A DNA stretch of 64,000 nt, taken from the NCBI GenBank assembly GCA_021229015.1, contig CM037795.1, positions 11,770,656 to 11,834,655 of the forward strand, read 5' to 3'. Both the position numbers and the translations under genes were made by a program. A model generated the notes under the pieces. The model was not told the origin of the DNA and searched no databases. It worked only from the letters and a program-made list of their open reading frames with translations. Positions 34,562 through 45,840 of this stretch are shown here, one piece after another (within the stretch, counting starts at the first letter, position 1; every line of letters starts with the position of its first letter). The DNA is from Solen grandis (lineage: Eukaryota > Mollusca > Bivalvia > Adapedonta > Solenidae).

Positions 34562-34745
34562 GTGTAAAAGGGGGGTGCTGTGGTTCAGTTGTTATGTACA
34601 TGATTACGGGATCTATAGGTTGTGGGTTTAAATCCTTAAGGGAAAAGTTCTTTATGAGCTTTACAGGAACAAAGCACTGGTCCAACCCAGGAACCATCAT
34701 GGGGATTAGTATAAGTTATAAGATTTTGTTTCCCAGTCAATGTAA
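34562..34745 (+). mobile_element. SINE family 4 copy, probable
   Basis: tRNA-like head (gtgctgtggttcagttgtta, degraded B box gtgggtttaaatcc) followed by 'gcactggtccaacccaggaa'. A second copy with the same order lies at 56482-56620. Confidence 0.6.
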
Positions 34746-35028
34746 AATAAATAATTTTAAACTGAACTGTTTTGAGAAATGTGGCAGAGTGGTAGCATTA
34801 TCTGAATTTTATTAATAGTCATCATTTGATCGCAATACTCAGTATGTGCTGTCAACCCAATATCTCATAAAACATTTATGTACAAGTTCACAATGTGACA
34901 ATTAATCCACTGAATTTAAAATTAATTTTAAAATTAATATTAATGAGTTTAATTGTTCATGGTTTATTAATGGCAATAACATGTCCAGATCATTTAAAAA
35001 CAAGATACTTGTTATTATTAGCACTCAC

Positions 35029-36275
35029 GGGGAGCCGTGAGGTCATGGGCTGGATGTCCCGCTCATGCAAGGCATGTTATGCGCAACAAAGGGCTCATAG
35101 GCGAACCCAGTAAGCCTCTGGCATGCTAGGCACAGATTACGCCGCTAAGTCCATCTGGACTCTGCATATGGCCCCTACTGTGTTAATGTTTCCTCAGTAG
35201 TGCGTTCTCGATCGTGCTCCCTGTTTCACACAGAGTCTACTGAGGGTGCGACCGACCACTGGGCGGGATAACCTGGCATGGGCGGTGGTCAGCCTCCCTT
35301 GAGATGTGGCATGCATGGCCCACCGGAGTGTGGATATGCCCTGGTGCCCATCAACTGACCTCCTACTACTGGGTTAAGTAGAACCACCACTGCCTTGTGG
35401 TATGTCGTTGGATCGGCAAAGGCTAATGGTGAGGTACCCCCGACAGAACCCCTAGAGAGTTGAAATCAGCGGTGCCGGGCCATTGGCTCTCTCTAACAAA
35501 CCACGGCACTATGTACCTACGCAAATACTACACGATCACCTAGGGTATTCTCATCACATACCCACCAGGCCGTCGAGTAACGCACCATATGGCCACCGGA
35601 AAGCACTGTAGCAACTACAGAGCAGAGACTGAAGCACTCATGAAGGCAGTCTCCCTGATCATAGACTCGTCAGAAGCTGTCTCTACAGTGGTCTTTCTCA
35701 CCGACGCACGATCAGTCCTGGAAGCCCTGATAAACAATAAATCTCCAGACCTAGCCAGAGCAATGAATGACCTCAGCGCTACTTGCAATGTTACCATACA
35801 GTGGAAACCTGCACACTGTGGAATAACCGGCAACGAAGAAACTGACCAATTGGCAAAATTTGGAGCACAGTCAGAGCAACCAGATCTCCAAGTCTCATAT
35901 AAGGAGAAAGTCATCATTATCAAAGCACTAACAAAGCCAAGACATGACCCTGATGCCTATCACTCATTGAACCGGCCAGAGTAAGTGATAATGGTTAGAC
36001 TTCGTTCAGGACATAACAGACTGAACGCACACATGTACAAAAAATACCGACTCGTACAATCCCCAAAGTGTCTGTGTGGAGAAGAAGACCAAACTGCAGA
36101 GCATGTCCTCCAAAGATGTAATCGACACGACCAGGAGCGAGTTGCGACGTGGCCTCAGGAAACAATCTTACAACAGAAGCTTTATGGCGATGTTGAGGAC
36201 CTGAGACGGACCACATCCTTCATCGTAGATACTGGCGTAGTCGTGTAATTGCGAACGCCAGTAAGTAAGTAAGTT
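35029..36275 (+). mobile_element. Internally deleted LINE with RNase H (I/Nimb-like), precise insertion
   Basis: An 11-bp perfect target duplication TTAGCACTCAC (35018-35028 and 36276-36286) encloses 1247 bp ending in (TAAG)n. The first half (35029-about 35535) is GC-rich, non-coding and resembles a 5' UTR. The second half is the C-terminal coding end of the polyprotein. Endonuclease and reverse transcriptase are absent, so this copy is non-autonomous. Confidence 0.9.
35539..36248 (+). pseudogene. LINE RNase H and C-terminal CCHC finger
   Basis: The open frame enters just after a TAG (acc tag ggt att) and reads ITYPPGRRVTHHMATGKHCS, that is, RNase H from its second strand. The E of NYRAETEAL, the D of FLTDARSVLEAL and the His/Asp of WKPAHCGITGNEETDQLAK are present. 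The first-strand Asp is missing because of the internal deletion. A single in-frame TAA (35982-35984) precedes the retroelement finger CLCGEEDQTAEHVLQRC. This arrangement is typical of I-superfamily LINEs. Confidence 0.85.
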
Positions 36276-36289
36276 TTAGCACTCACCAC

Positions 36290-36597
36290 ATTCAATTTAT
36301 TTCAATATTCAAACGTTTTAGGACACTAATGTCAATGAATTGGATAAAGTCATGAAACATATATATCTTAGTGTCATGTTCAAAATTGGATTGGTCGGAT
36401 ATTGTTCATTATGATCAAACACCCTATGATCATGTCACACGCACACACACACGCACACACACACATATATTACCTTATATATTTTTGTAATGAATGTTAT
36501 ACATGATTCAGGTTTATTTTTTTTAACAAATATGCATACCAGTATTTTTTTAATAATCACATCAAAACCATACAAACTTCAATATTTTTATTTTCCA

Positions 36598-36645
<48 letters not shown>

Positions 36646-36755
36646 CAATGTGCAAACATTAAGAATATTACTAATGTTAAAATTTGGAGATTTCTAAGAG
36701 CCATAATTCAATTTTCATAAAAATGGTATATAAGTGGATATTTTCACTCATCATT
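36290..36755. repeat. Microsatellites: (CA)n and (TA)n
   Basis: A CA-rich tract lies at 36438-36466 and a 44-base TA tract at 36599-36642. The rest is AT-rich with no gene. Confidence 0.9.
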
Positions 36756-36764
36756 GATCTTGAA

Positions 36765-37585
36765 AAAAAAACAGAAATGTGTCCAGAGGACACAGATGCC
36801 CCCACCAAACGCATTTTCTAAACCAAAGGCAAAATCCCAGGTGCGAAAGTCATGTCCCATGGCTTTATTTGTTTATTTTTCACTGCTGTCAAAGCAGTGG
36901 AATCAGTGCTCCCAGAGAAAAGTGAAAGCCTATCTAAGTGAAAACTGGCTTATTAAAATGCCTATATGAACAAGTGTATGTCCTGAATAATATCCATGAA
37001 GCTTCAAGTTTGTAATATAAGTGCATTTGGAGTTGTAAACTCATAAAACTTTTTAAAATTCCACATTTTTCCGAAATAAAGGCGCATATGTCTATCAATA
37101 TCAATGTCAACTGTTAAAAATACCAGGTGAACAAGTTCATGTCCTTAATAATAAATTTGTGAAGTATTAAGTCTGTAGTACAATACTTTCAGATTTACAT
37201 GCGTCACAAGTATAAAACCTATAATCTACTTTTCAAAAAGAAAAGGTCCATAACATTGTCAACTTCAATGATGGTTCGATGAAAAAATCCAGATGCGCCT
37301 GTTAATGTCTTGAATAATATATCCACGAAGTTTCAAGTCTGTAGTACAAATTTCTTAGAGTTACATGCGCCACAAGCATAAAATTTCATTTGTGTTTTCA
37401 AAAACAAGGGCCCATAACTTTCAACAGTTGTTTGATGAAAATGTCCTGAATAATATATCTATGAAGTTTCAAGTCTGTATTACAAATACTTTCGGAGCCA
37501 CAAATATTTGGGACGGACGGACGTTCGGACGGACAAAAGCATATCTTTAAGCCCCAATCCCCAATTTTTGGTGAGACATTAAAAA
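36765..37585 (+). mobile_element. Tandem-unit element, ~160-bp units, ending in (GGAC)n
   Basis: A distinct left part (agaggacacagatgccccca) is followed by four units starting near 36968, 37130, 37290 and 37440. Each has 'cctgaataatat.tc.atgaag' and 'ttcaagtctgtagtacaa'. The last runs into gggacggacggacg and a terminal 'tttttggtgagacatt'. Same architecture as 24195-25142 but a different sequence. Confidence 0.8.
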
Positions 37586-38825
37586 ACAAGATAGTATGTC
37601 TCTGAGACACTAATGCCCCGTCGAGATATGGTCCGAACCAAATATTAGATTTTATTTAATGTTTTTCGATGGATAACCTAGAAATAACAGTGGATTATAT
37701 CCTGATAATTTCACTGATCAAAACAGTGAAATAATCAGGAACTTGAACCTGATCCTACGTTATACACTGATTTGAGCGACAATTGTGCGCAAGAAATAAC
37801 GTCATAAATTACGTCACGCTCGTAAGTTTATCCCGCCAATTTTGACGTCATTTGTGAATAAAACAGCTTATTTCTGGCCTTTCAAGCAATAAATTAACTT
37901 TTTTTTGTGTGTGTGTGAAAGATTGATATATATGATATCATTTGTGAACATAAAAAAACTTTATCACTCGTTGCTCAGTCACTCCTGAAAATATTACTTT
38001 TTCTGTTATAATTGATATTACACCAAACAAACAATTATCCTCTATGTATCTTAAAAAATTTATATAATCAGGATTATGAATTTATCATAATCCCCTTTTA
38101 TTTTGGGGCTGACAGCAGTTGCCTTTTGACATTCTTTAAATACCAGTTCTTTATATTTATTAGTGATTTACTTCCTGGATGTGCGCTTAAATACCATGAT
38201 CAAATCACCGTCTTGCAATGCTTGCATTGTGAGTATGATTTTAATAAGCGTCTATCCACAGGCGCTCTAGTGAATAGGAAGAATAATTCGCAGCTCAGAC
38301 TTTTTTCATCCACGTTTTCATCTAGAGATAAACAAGATTTCATCATTCAGAATCCGATATAATCCGCCATCATCACTTCGCAATTTACAATAAGATGGGC
38401 TCCAAATCGAAAGATAGATCCGTCGCGGGGGAAAAGATCCAAAGGCGGCCAGACTGACGATGTGGAGGTTTTGCCGGCCGGATTTTCCCTGTGGCTCTGT
38501 CGAAGACATAAGGATTTAGCCGCTTCTATTTTTTAATTATTTTAGACACTTTTATCCTCCCTATGCTTCTTTTAGTTTATTTTCAGTTTACGGTGTTAGT
38601 TCCGTCGTATGTATGTTGTCTTCAATTTTTCTATTGTGTTTTTAAAAATAGTTGTAAGCACTTTTGAACGTATTTGTACATTTGAAAATATGGCTGTATT
38701 AGTAGTGTGACATAGATTGGTCTTTGCTTTTATCGTGAGCCCTCACAGTCTCCAGGTAATGTACCTTTATACCTTAGGTAATCATTTTAGCAAAAAAACT
38801 ATCTTGACCTTACATATGAAGTCCT
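37586..38825. other. Non-coding stretch, no gene recognised
   Basis: It begins with what may be the left end of another element of the same class (gtatgtctctgagacactaa). The 116-codon frame at 38012-38362 is AT-driven and unsupported. Confidence 0.45.
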
Positions 38826-38829
38826 ATTA

Positions 38830-39960
38830 TGAACTGTCTTGTATATCTGGATCAGATCAAAAGTAACAACTCCCATAAGATTAATGTGATTAACTTGGTA
38901 CAAGTCTGTTGCCCTCCTTTGTCATCAATTCTTCTGATGTCTGTCTTTAGTAAGGTGACCATACACAGGATCCATACTCTAGAATTGGCCTTATTGTGCT
39001 TATACAGAACTGCATAATATAGGCCTGTCCCTAATCTGTATCATTTGGTGGAATTTTGTTAAAAAAAGTGTAAGATGTACCTCTGAACATTGACATTGTA
39101 TTAGGTTAGATTTTGAGTAATATCAGTCTGAAAAGGCTCTGTCATATTTATTTTAGTTTATCTCGTTGCTTCTTTCAAGCATTTATTTTTAATGTGTGTT
39201 TGAAAGACCACATTTATTTTGAATGATATGTTCTCAAATTAGCTCCATCTGTAACGTTGCGTATTTGACAAAGTTCTCAATTTAGTTCCATTATCTAACC
39301 TTGTGTATCTTGGCATGAAATGAAAGTTTCCTCTTTTCTTCATTTTTAGAGACTATCAAGATCTTGTCATAACTTCTCACACAGATGATTTGTTGAACTG
39401 AAAAAATTCTTGGTGTCTTCGCAAGATCTTGACCGCCTTCCAGCTGGCTGGCGGTAGGTCGCTGGTTCTACCTGGATGTCTCTGTGCAAATGGGGTCTTT
39501 ATCCTCCTGTAATTGGCTGGACGTCACTATATGAATGAAATACTGTCGAGGCAACAGTAAACTCAAATGATCAAGTCAGATCTTGACCCTGACAACATCA
39601 TCCCTAATTACAAAAAGGAACTGATATGCACACATTTTTATCCACTGAAGTACAACTTGTATACCCAATTTATAAAGTTTATGTTTTGGGTCATGAGAAA
39701 CCCGATCAAAAGCCTTGGCTGAGTGAAAATAATTCACATCAATAGGCACTTTGGCACCCAATAATTCTGTCGATTCTTCCCAATTTCCGACAATTGTACA
39801 ACGCATGATCGCCCTGATCTAAATCCATGTTGAGCATCCGCAATGTTACCAATCTGTCTCTTATTAACTCTTTGCACACTTTGCAGACTACAGAACAAAG
39901 TCTTAATGGATAATGATTTGAAGGTTCTTTCTTATTACTCCTTTTTTACGTCCTGAATCA
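38830..39960 (-). pseudogene. Ancient LINE reverse transcriptase relic, split by a SINE
   Basis: On the minus strand the older half (39806-39576) still shows SAKAFDRVSHDPKHKLYKLG, the first catalytic-Asp block of a CR1/L2-like reverse transcriptase, though the Asp itself is replaced here. The downstream half (39010-38830) shows ILEYGSCVWSPY, the conserved thumb-region block. Many stops and frameshifts. SINE H separates the halves. Confidence 0.75.
39435..39577 (+). mobile_element. SINE family 1 copy H, 5'-truncated, tail type alpha
   Basis: 11-bp target duplication agatcttgacc (39424-39434 and 39578-39588). Body 'gccttccagctggctggcgg' to 'aacagtaaactcaaatgatc' and aagtc. It is inserted in the LINE relic, so it is younger than that relic. 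Confidence 0.93.
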
Positions 39961-41469
39961 ATTAATCAAAAAGAAAAAAAATGACTCGCTGTGTAACAGT
40001 CGTTAAATGGTTTTAGGCTGGTGACCACACTATTTGTATGGTTCATTCCTCTGTTTCTCAACCTGGAACTTCTTTATGATTTGAACGTTCTTATATTATA
40101 TCCTCCCACATCAAACCAAAATATATGATTCCCTAAGAGTTCGACCTTCGAAAGTTGACCAAAGCTTCTTTATTTATATCCCGTCCCTACTCAACATTTA
40201 AACATATAGCAAGATTGCTCCAATTATATAGATACTTTGAATCTCATTATTCATAGAATGGGTTAGCTTTTAATATTCGCCTCGACAAATATGGTCAGCA
40301 ATCCCGTACAACATTCTGTAACAAATTAAAAAGTATGTACTGCAAATTGGTAGTCACATCGCATACACGGGGTCTTAAGAACAATTCATAGAATGTTCAA
40401 TCGAATCAAATATGGATTAAAAAACGTTCGATGTGTTTTCAAAAATCATCGTGATAAATTAGCAATCAGATGTTATAAAAGGTTAAAGGTTAGAATCCAC
40501 TGTACGTAACGGTTATATCAGATAAACGAAAACTACACAGTGCCTAACCACTACGGATTATAACTAGGGAAGTAAATAAATGAAAATAACGAATTTTATG
40601 TAGTGTATTGTATGGTTTTATTATTTAATTTAATAAATGTGTCTGAAAGTAAAAAGAATCGTTTAATAACTATTTTCCACCCTATGACACATGATTCATC
40701 ATTTATCCTACCCACCTGGCAGATTTCCAAATCTTTTCATTATTGCCTCTGAGTTATGTTCAGTGGAATATACTCAATTTGTGAAGCGGTAAACCTGGTT
40801 CAAGATCTTAGCAAACGCTGCCTGTTAGGCAAGTTGGACAATACATCTACATCAAGGTTTCACCTCTTTTGATCAGCTAAACTTTACGTTTGAGGTGAAG
40901 TTTTATTGCGGCTAAGCCGTGCGATTTGGCTGTAGCATTGCTTGCAAATTTTGGGGTTGTTCACCTCTTTCCTTGAATACTGGTTGACCCGCTATTCGAG
41001 GTTGGTTGTCTTATACTACCCGGATGCCCCTTTTTTATTTAGGGTCAAAGTCAATATAGACCACTGTGCATCAGTTATGGCATTTTCCATAAAAAGATGG
41101 ACGCTTTGGGAGTTCTGAGTTCAGTAGAAAAACCGGGCCCTGCCCACATCACCTTTTAAGTATAATTGCTATTATATATTGTTGACTATGTTTTACACAA
41201 TGTATGAAAGACTTTTGGCTAATATAATAATTCTAGTCTCAAGTTATTTCTTATGATTTACATTTGTATAAATTTCATGATGATGTGAATTACCTAGAAA
41301 AAGAATCTTAAACACATTTTTCAATGGAAAAATGCGTTTCTTTCATTAAGATTATTACATGCATATATATTTATCAAAGAAAAACATGTATTATCTATTG
41401 ATATATTCCTAACTACATATCTTCCATTGACATCCCTTTCAGTACTGATAATTTCATTATATTTATTGA
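39961..41469. other. Non-coding stretch, no gene recognised
   Basis: AT-rich. The part 40860-41130 is more GC-balanced ('gtgaagttttattgcggcta') but shows no frame or family match. Confidence 0.45.
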
Positions 41470-41745
41470 TTAAAACTGAACCCCCCCCCCCCCCCCCCCC
41501 CTGCTGTTTGTTGTACCATAAGAATGATACAAGTCCCAGCTTGAAAACTCTCTTCGCAAGGATAGTTCTTGGTCAATTGTGAAGTGTGTTTCTTGAATGA
41601 AAAGTATATTTGCTTTTTTCTGATTAATATATTGTGCAACTATCTTTCTATCTATCAACCTTTTCGACCTATCTCTCAGTCCCTGACAGTTCACCAGATA
41701 AAAAGAATGTTCATAGTTACTGAGCAAAAATAAATTATATTTCAC
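41470..41745 (-). pseudogene. LINE endonuclease N-terminal fragment ending in poly(G)
   Basis: The minus strand encodes VNCQGLRDRSKR and ILFIQETHF, the first conserved blocks of an AP-type LINE endonuclease (QETH holds the catalytic Glu). It breaks at a glycine codon that has become a run of about 22 G on this strand (C on plus, 41480-41501). The rest of the LINE is absent. Confidence 0.75.
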
Positions 41746-41949
41746 ATACAGTAATTAAACAATTTTATTTTCCTTTTATGTTACAATATATATGAACTTC
41801 TAAATACATAAAATACAAACATTTTTGTCATATACATGTAATTATTTTCATTAAGTTTTGTTTGTTGCTATCATAACTGGCAATCTGTTGTGAAACCAAC
41901 CCACGTGAACTCTTTTAACACTTCTCTCACGCGAAAGAAATTATGTTCG

Positions 41950-42352
41950 CCAGTTGATCACAAATATTGTTGCACTGCCAGCAGCTTTCACCAGTGTTAT
42001 AGTAATTTGTTTCTTACTTTCCTCGTGCAGGTCTTCGGCAGGCGTCGGTGGTGACATAATAAATGTCAGAGATTTGCGATTCTTGGGTGTCTCCGATTGT
42101 TTGGTTTGCTTAATGTACTTATCAATCTGTTGTTGTTTATGCGTGTTCTTCGTTTCTTTTGTTTTTCTGTTTGTCTTCTGATCTTTGTTCGGGAGCTTGA
42201 GCGCCTAGAAACACTCGATTGCTTGCGGCTTCTCGGTTGTTTTTATCACTTCGTTGTGACGAATCTTTCACGTTTCTTGCGTCGTCTGATTCTGAGTTGT
42301 CTGAAGGGGGATTTGACAGCAAGTCCTCGTGTTCCATCACACAGTCCTCCAT
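41950..42352 (-). pseudogene. Possible LINE ORF1 C-terminal fragment
   Basis: A 71-codon hydrophilic frame (42352-42137; acidic, Ser/Asn/Lys-rich) lies upstream of the endonuclease fragment on the same strand, followed by a second hydrophilic stretch (MSPPTPAEDLHEESKKQ, about 42056-42005). Position and composition fit the end of an ORF1, but no motif proves it. It is cut at the edge of duplicated segment copy 2. Confidence 0.35.
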
Positions 42353-42361
42353 AGACTACTA

Positions 42362-42570
42362 CTATGAAAATATTAATTTTCGTGGGACACTAATTTCCGT
42401 CGATTTTGTGGAGGGTCTTTATCCATGAATATTAATCCCCACTAAAACTTGTCTCTTATATAGACCTTACGTTTTCTAGAACAAAGAACCACGAATAAAT
42501 GTATCTACGGAATTTCCTTTGGTGCATAATCAACAAAACTTAATGTCAACGAAAATTAATTATTTTACAG
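42362..42570 (+). mobile_element. MITE copy M3, at left edge of duplicated segment copy 2
   Basis: Allele-like counterpart of M2 (ctatgaaaatattaattttc ... tattttacag). Sequence left of it is unrelated to that left of M2. Confidence 0.85.
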
Positions 42571-42713
42571 TATTGCATTTTGAATAAAGACAATGGGCGA
42601 AAATTCATAAAAGAATCACTTATTATGATTTTAATATAAAGCACTAACTGGTTATCTTCGGCGATTTAGGCTACATCCTACCGAAACAATCCGAGTATGA
42701 GTTGCCGTTTAAC

Positions 42714-43858
42714 TTATTGCAATGTGCAATGAGCATTTTTCGGAGTGGTACTACATTCGTATAGGGTTGTTCTTTTACAATACGTTGATATCTTGCTGAC
42801 CCAGTAGTAGTTTTTTCCGTTACTGACCCTACCGCAGCTGCAAAATTCCCAGCCATCCATTCTCGCAGATTTATATTCATCCAGGGTTGCCAACCGTCCG
42901 CCGAACCTTTGGCATGCCACGGCTGCATTTGCGAAGGTGAAAGGGTGATATTGTTCTATCAGTGTTGTGTGTAGCACTATCGAAAAAAACAAATTATGAT
43001 GTGTTTTTTTTTATTTTGAAGCTGAAAGATGTTTCTAATCTTTTGCACATAAGTACTTCAGACTATATATATAAGAATTAAGAATGACTGGTAACCATGC
43101 TCGTTTTCGAGATTAAGCTTATTAAGCTTATGGTAAAACAGCACTGCTAATTTAGTTTTTGAAATAAAAAATTAAAGCATTAAAAAGGAGAAAAATCAAA
43201 GTCATTCTAAATCAAAATATTATTTCAGAATTTTTTATCATAACGTGTAATATATAATGTGATTTATAAGTTACTGGTGAAAAGATTTTCAAACATGCAT
43301 TGGAAATACACCACGATCAAAAATAGTTATTGTGTTTAAACTAAAATATATAGAAACCTACCCAAAAGCTATGAATTTTTTTTTCTTCACAAAAAAACAA
43401 CAACAAACAACTGACATATTTCCTTTATTTTTTCTTCAGATTCGATCTCATCATATAAGGGCTTTCTGAAATTGTGATAACAAATGTTTACCTTAGCCAT
43501 ACAGTCTATACTTACGTCTATATCCATTTCTGATAAAGACTTTTGAATCCAGAACTTCTGTAGGATCTCTTGGTAGCTTTATCAGTTTAACTTCAGTCCA
43601 AAAATACAGGCTGCACTGAAAATTGGTGCCGTTAAATGAAGCAATCGAGCATCCGTTGTTTTGATAGGAATTGCACATGACTGCACAATGCCAACTGGTT
43701 TTGACTTCAATTGATGCCCTTGCTCCAAAGCCTTCTTGTGGCTGAATGTTGCCATATATGTAGGTAAATTTCTCGAGCATTAAACTCGAGCCCAGTCCAA
43801 ACACAAATGTCAGACTAAAAAAGAAAAACGTCATCTGCATTTTCCTCTGATATTCCAT
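42714..43858 (-). CDS. Secreted PAN/Apple + Link-like two-domain protein, copy 2 (intact)
   Basis: Two exons on the minus strand: 43858-43516 and 42976-42714. The donor is AGAC|GTAAGT, the acceptor ttcgatag|TGCTAC, and both are phase 1, giving 201 residues. Residues 1-25 form a signal peptide (basic MEYQRK then TFFFFSLTFVFG). Residues about 53-86 hold a PAN/Apple-like pattern with Cys 58, 62, 70 and 82. Residues about 125-201 match the Link module: C136QRFGGRLAT, ARMDGW, C160SC162G, NG, then Cys 181, 189 and 198. The protein is probably extracellular and carbohydrate- or matrix-binding (inference). ATG 43840 or 43834 could also start it. It differs from copy 1 by many substitutions that keep the frame and all cysteines, which suggests past selection. 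Further exons are not excluded. Confidence 0.8.
42985..43510. other. PAN-Link copy 2 intron
   Basis: The 539-bp intron without the copy-1 insertion. AT-rich, GT-AG ends, no other feature. Confidence 0.8.
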
Positions 43859-43864
43859 CTCCAA

Positions 43865-44376
43865 AACTGGTAAAATGTATCACAAATATTCCTGTGTTTT
43901 CAGCTACTGCATTTCATCGGTATCTGACAAGAATAATATGAAGTCAATATCTCACTCAACAATTACTAAAACCGTATTTAAAATGTAATAGTTTGGTGAC
44001 ATTGATTGGAACCAAAGCGTCACAGGCACTAGCTCTGCATGATTGGCTATAGGCATTTTCGAATTTCATCGATACATTTGCCAATGATACGTTGCTTAGC
44101 AATTGTGGTGTTTTAATTTCGCGCCCCTCGTGCATGTTCTCTTACAAACTGAAATTAGACTGCCTTTTGGCAATCAAAGAAGACGTAACTTTGAATAAAA
44201 ATATGCTACAGTTGGGTTCTGCACATTTCGACTAACACATGTTACATTAACGTATATCTGTAAACGGTTTTTCTACACACAGCCTAGTTTTCTTGTCATA
44301 TCGAGATCTGTTTGGAGATTCAATGATTATCTTGTTGTATTTGTACGTACACTCACTTGCCAGTGATTGCATAATT
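43865..44376. promoter_or_regulatory. Upstream region of PAN-Link copy 2, possible promoter
   Basis: It keeps the undisturbed sequence where copy 1 has the mariner. On the minus strand a TATAGCCAATCAT stretch lies about 200 bp upstream of the ATG. Conservation with copy 1 reflects shared descent, so a regulatory role is only inferred. Confidence 0.3.
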
Positions 44377-44387
44377 CGGCTGGCAAT

Positions 44388-44631
44388 GACTTGGCTATTT
44401 GAGTTTGCCGTCGCTTCGACAGTATTCAGTCATATAGCGACGTCCAGCTATTTACAGGTGGAGGAAGACCCCGATTGCACGGAGGCATCCGGGTAGAACC
44501 ATCCACCTACCGCAAACCAGCTGGAAAGCTTCCTCACATGAAAATCTGAATGACTCTGCAAGGATTCGAACCCACGCGGTGAGGGGAGCGTTAAAGTCAG
44601 TGACTTTACCCTCTCGGCCTCGGAGGCCCAG
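44388..44631 (-). mobile_element. SINE family 1 copy I, tail type alpha
   Basis: Near-perfect 11-bp target duplication cggctggcaat/cggctggcgat (44377-44387 and 44632-44642). The matching site in copy 1 (30668-30678) is empty. Minus-strand order: head with B box gtgggttcgaatcc, body, gtcgaagcgacggcaaactc, tail. Confidence 0.95.
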
Positions 44632-44642
44632 CGGCTGGCGAT

Positions 44643-45148
44643 CCTTAGGCTGAGAAGCTTAGGTTGTACCCGTATTTCTTTTTTCATTTTTTAATTATTG
44701 TATGTCTATTTCTAGTGCTATAGGATAAAAAGTGACCATTTTATTAAAAACTATCTTTAAAAGATAACCAACTTAATAAACATCAGGAAGATGGTGGTAG
44801 CTTTATGTACATAAACCGTACACACATGTTCAAATAGCAACCGGGTGGAAATACCGACCCACTGCAAGCCAGTTACAAGGCAGCTGTATTTACAAAAAAA
44901 TGTCATTGAATTACCCTTCCAGGATGAAGTATGTTGTAAAATACACCATACCAATCTGTAAGACACAAATATGATGAAAATATGATGGCAGAAGAGGCAT
45001 AGCTGGACTAATTAGTATTTCCACACAAACATTTCTGTGGGAACAGGGACATACCCTGTCTCCTTCAAAATTTATTCTCTGTGTAACAGTTGACACACCG
45101 TTTTACGTAGCCACGCCGCCGCTCATGGCAATATTCGGCCTTCCTATA
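44643..45148. other. Duplicated segment copy 2, upstream part
   Basis: Alignable with 30680-31170 ('acatcaggaagatggtggta', 'caaatagcaaccgggtggaa'). No coding signature. Confidence 0.7.
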
Positions 45149-45340
45149 CTGTAAAATCATTAGTTTTCGTTGAGATTAAATTTCGTTGATTATATACCAA
45201 CGGGAATTTCATGGGTATATTTATTCGTGGACCTATGTTCTAAAAACACGTGAGGTCTAAATAAGAGATAAGTTTTCGTGGGGATTAATATTCGTGAATA
45301 AACCTCTACACGAAATCCCCCGAAAATAATGATTTCACAG
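45149..45340 (-). mobile_element. MITE copy M5, inverted relative to M3
   Basis: Counterpart of M4: ctgtaaaatcattagttttc ... gatttcacag. Confidence 0.85.
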
Positions 45341-45840
45341 CACTTGATTTCATTCTTCCACGCAAAAACGAACAAAAGTGCACTCTTTGACTAAGCCGAT
45401 AGTCGATATATCATTTTTACTCGACTGGTATTATTGCCCTCGAAATTTTGGTTTTGTAAATGATAAATTCATCGGTATCTATCAATTATGACAACAGCAA
45501 TGTGTAGCGTTTAAATCACCCGTAACAAGCTGAACAATTTCTCAATGTTGTGAATAAAATCATTGCTGCAAATGAATAGTTATTTGAATAGTTATTTATT
45601 TAAATACATTAAAGCCAGTGTTTGAAGATAGTGACAATATACGGTTATTCACAGATCACTATCGGTTTGAATCGATATTTGTCAGTGGTTGCAAATGAGT
45701 ATTTAAAATCAATACAAAATGTTTATTAACGAATCCGGAGCGAAAAATCATCAGCTCGCGAGTAAGATCCAAGTGACTGTGATTGTATTTCTTTATATAT
45801 TAAGGATATAACATCGAGATATTTTCTATTTTTCATTAAT

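Noticed and set aside
35615..35923. 102-codon minus-strand frame
   Set aside because: Shadow of the RNase H coding region on the plus strand, where the catalytic motifs are recognisable.
38012..38362. 116-codon plus-strand frame
   Set aside because: Hydrophobic AT-driven composition, no motif, no conserved partner in the window.
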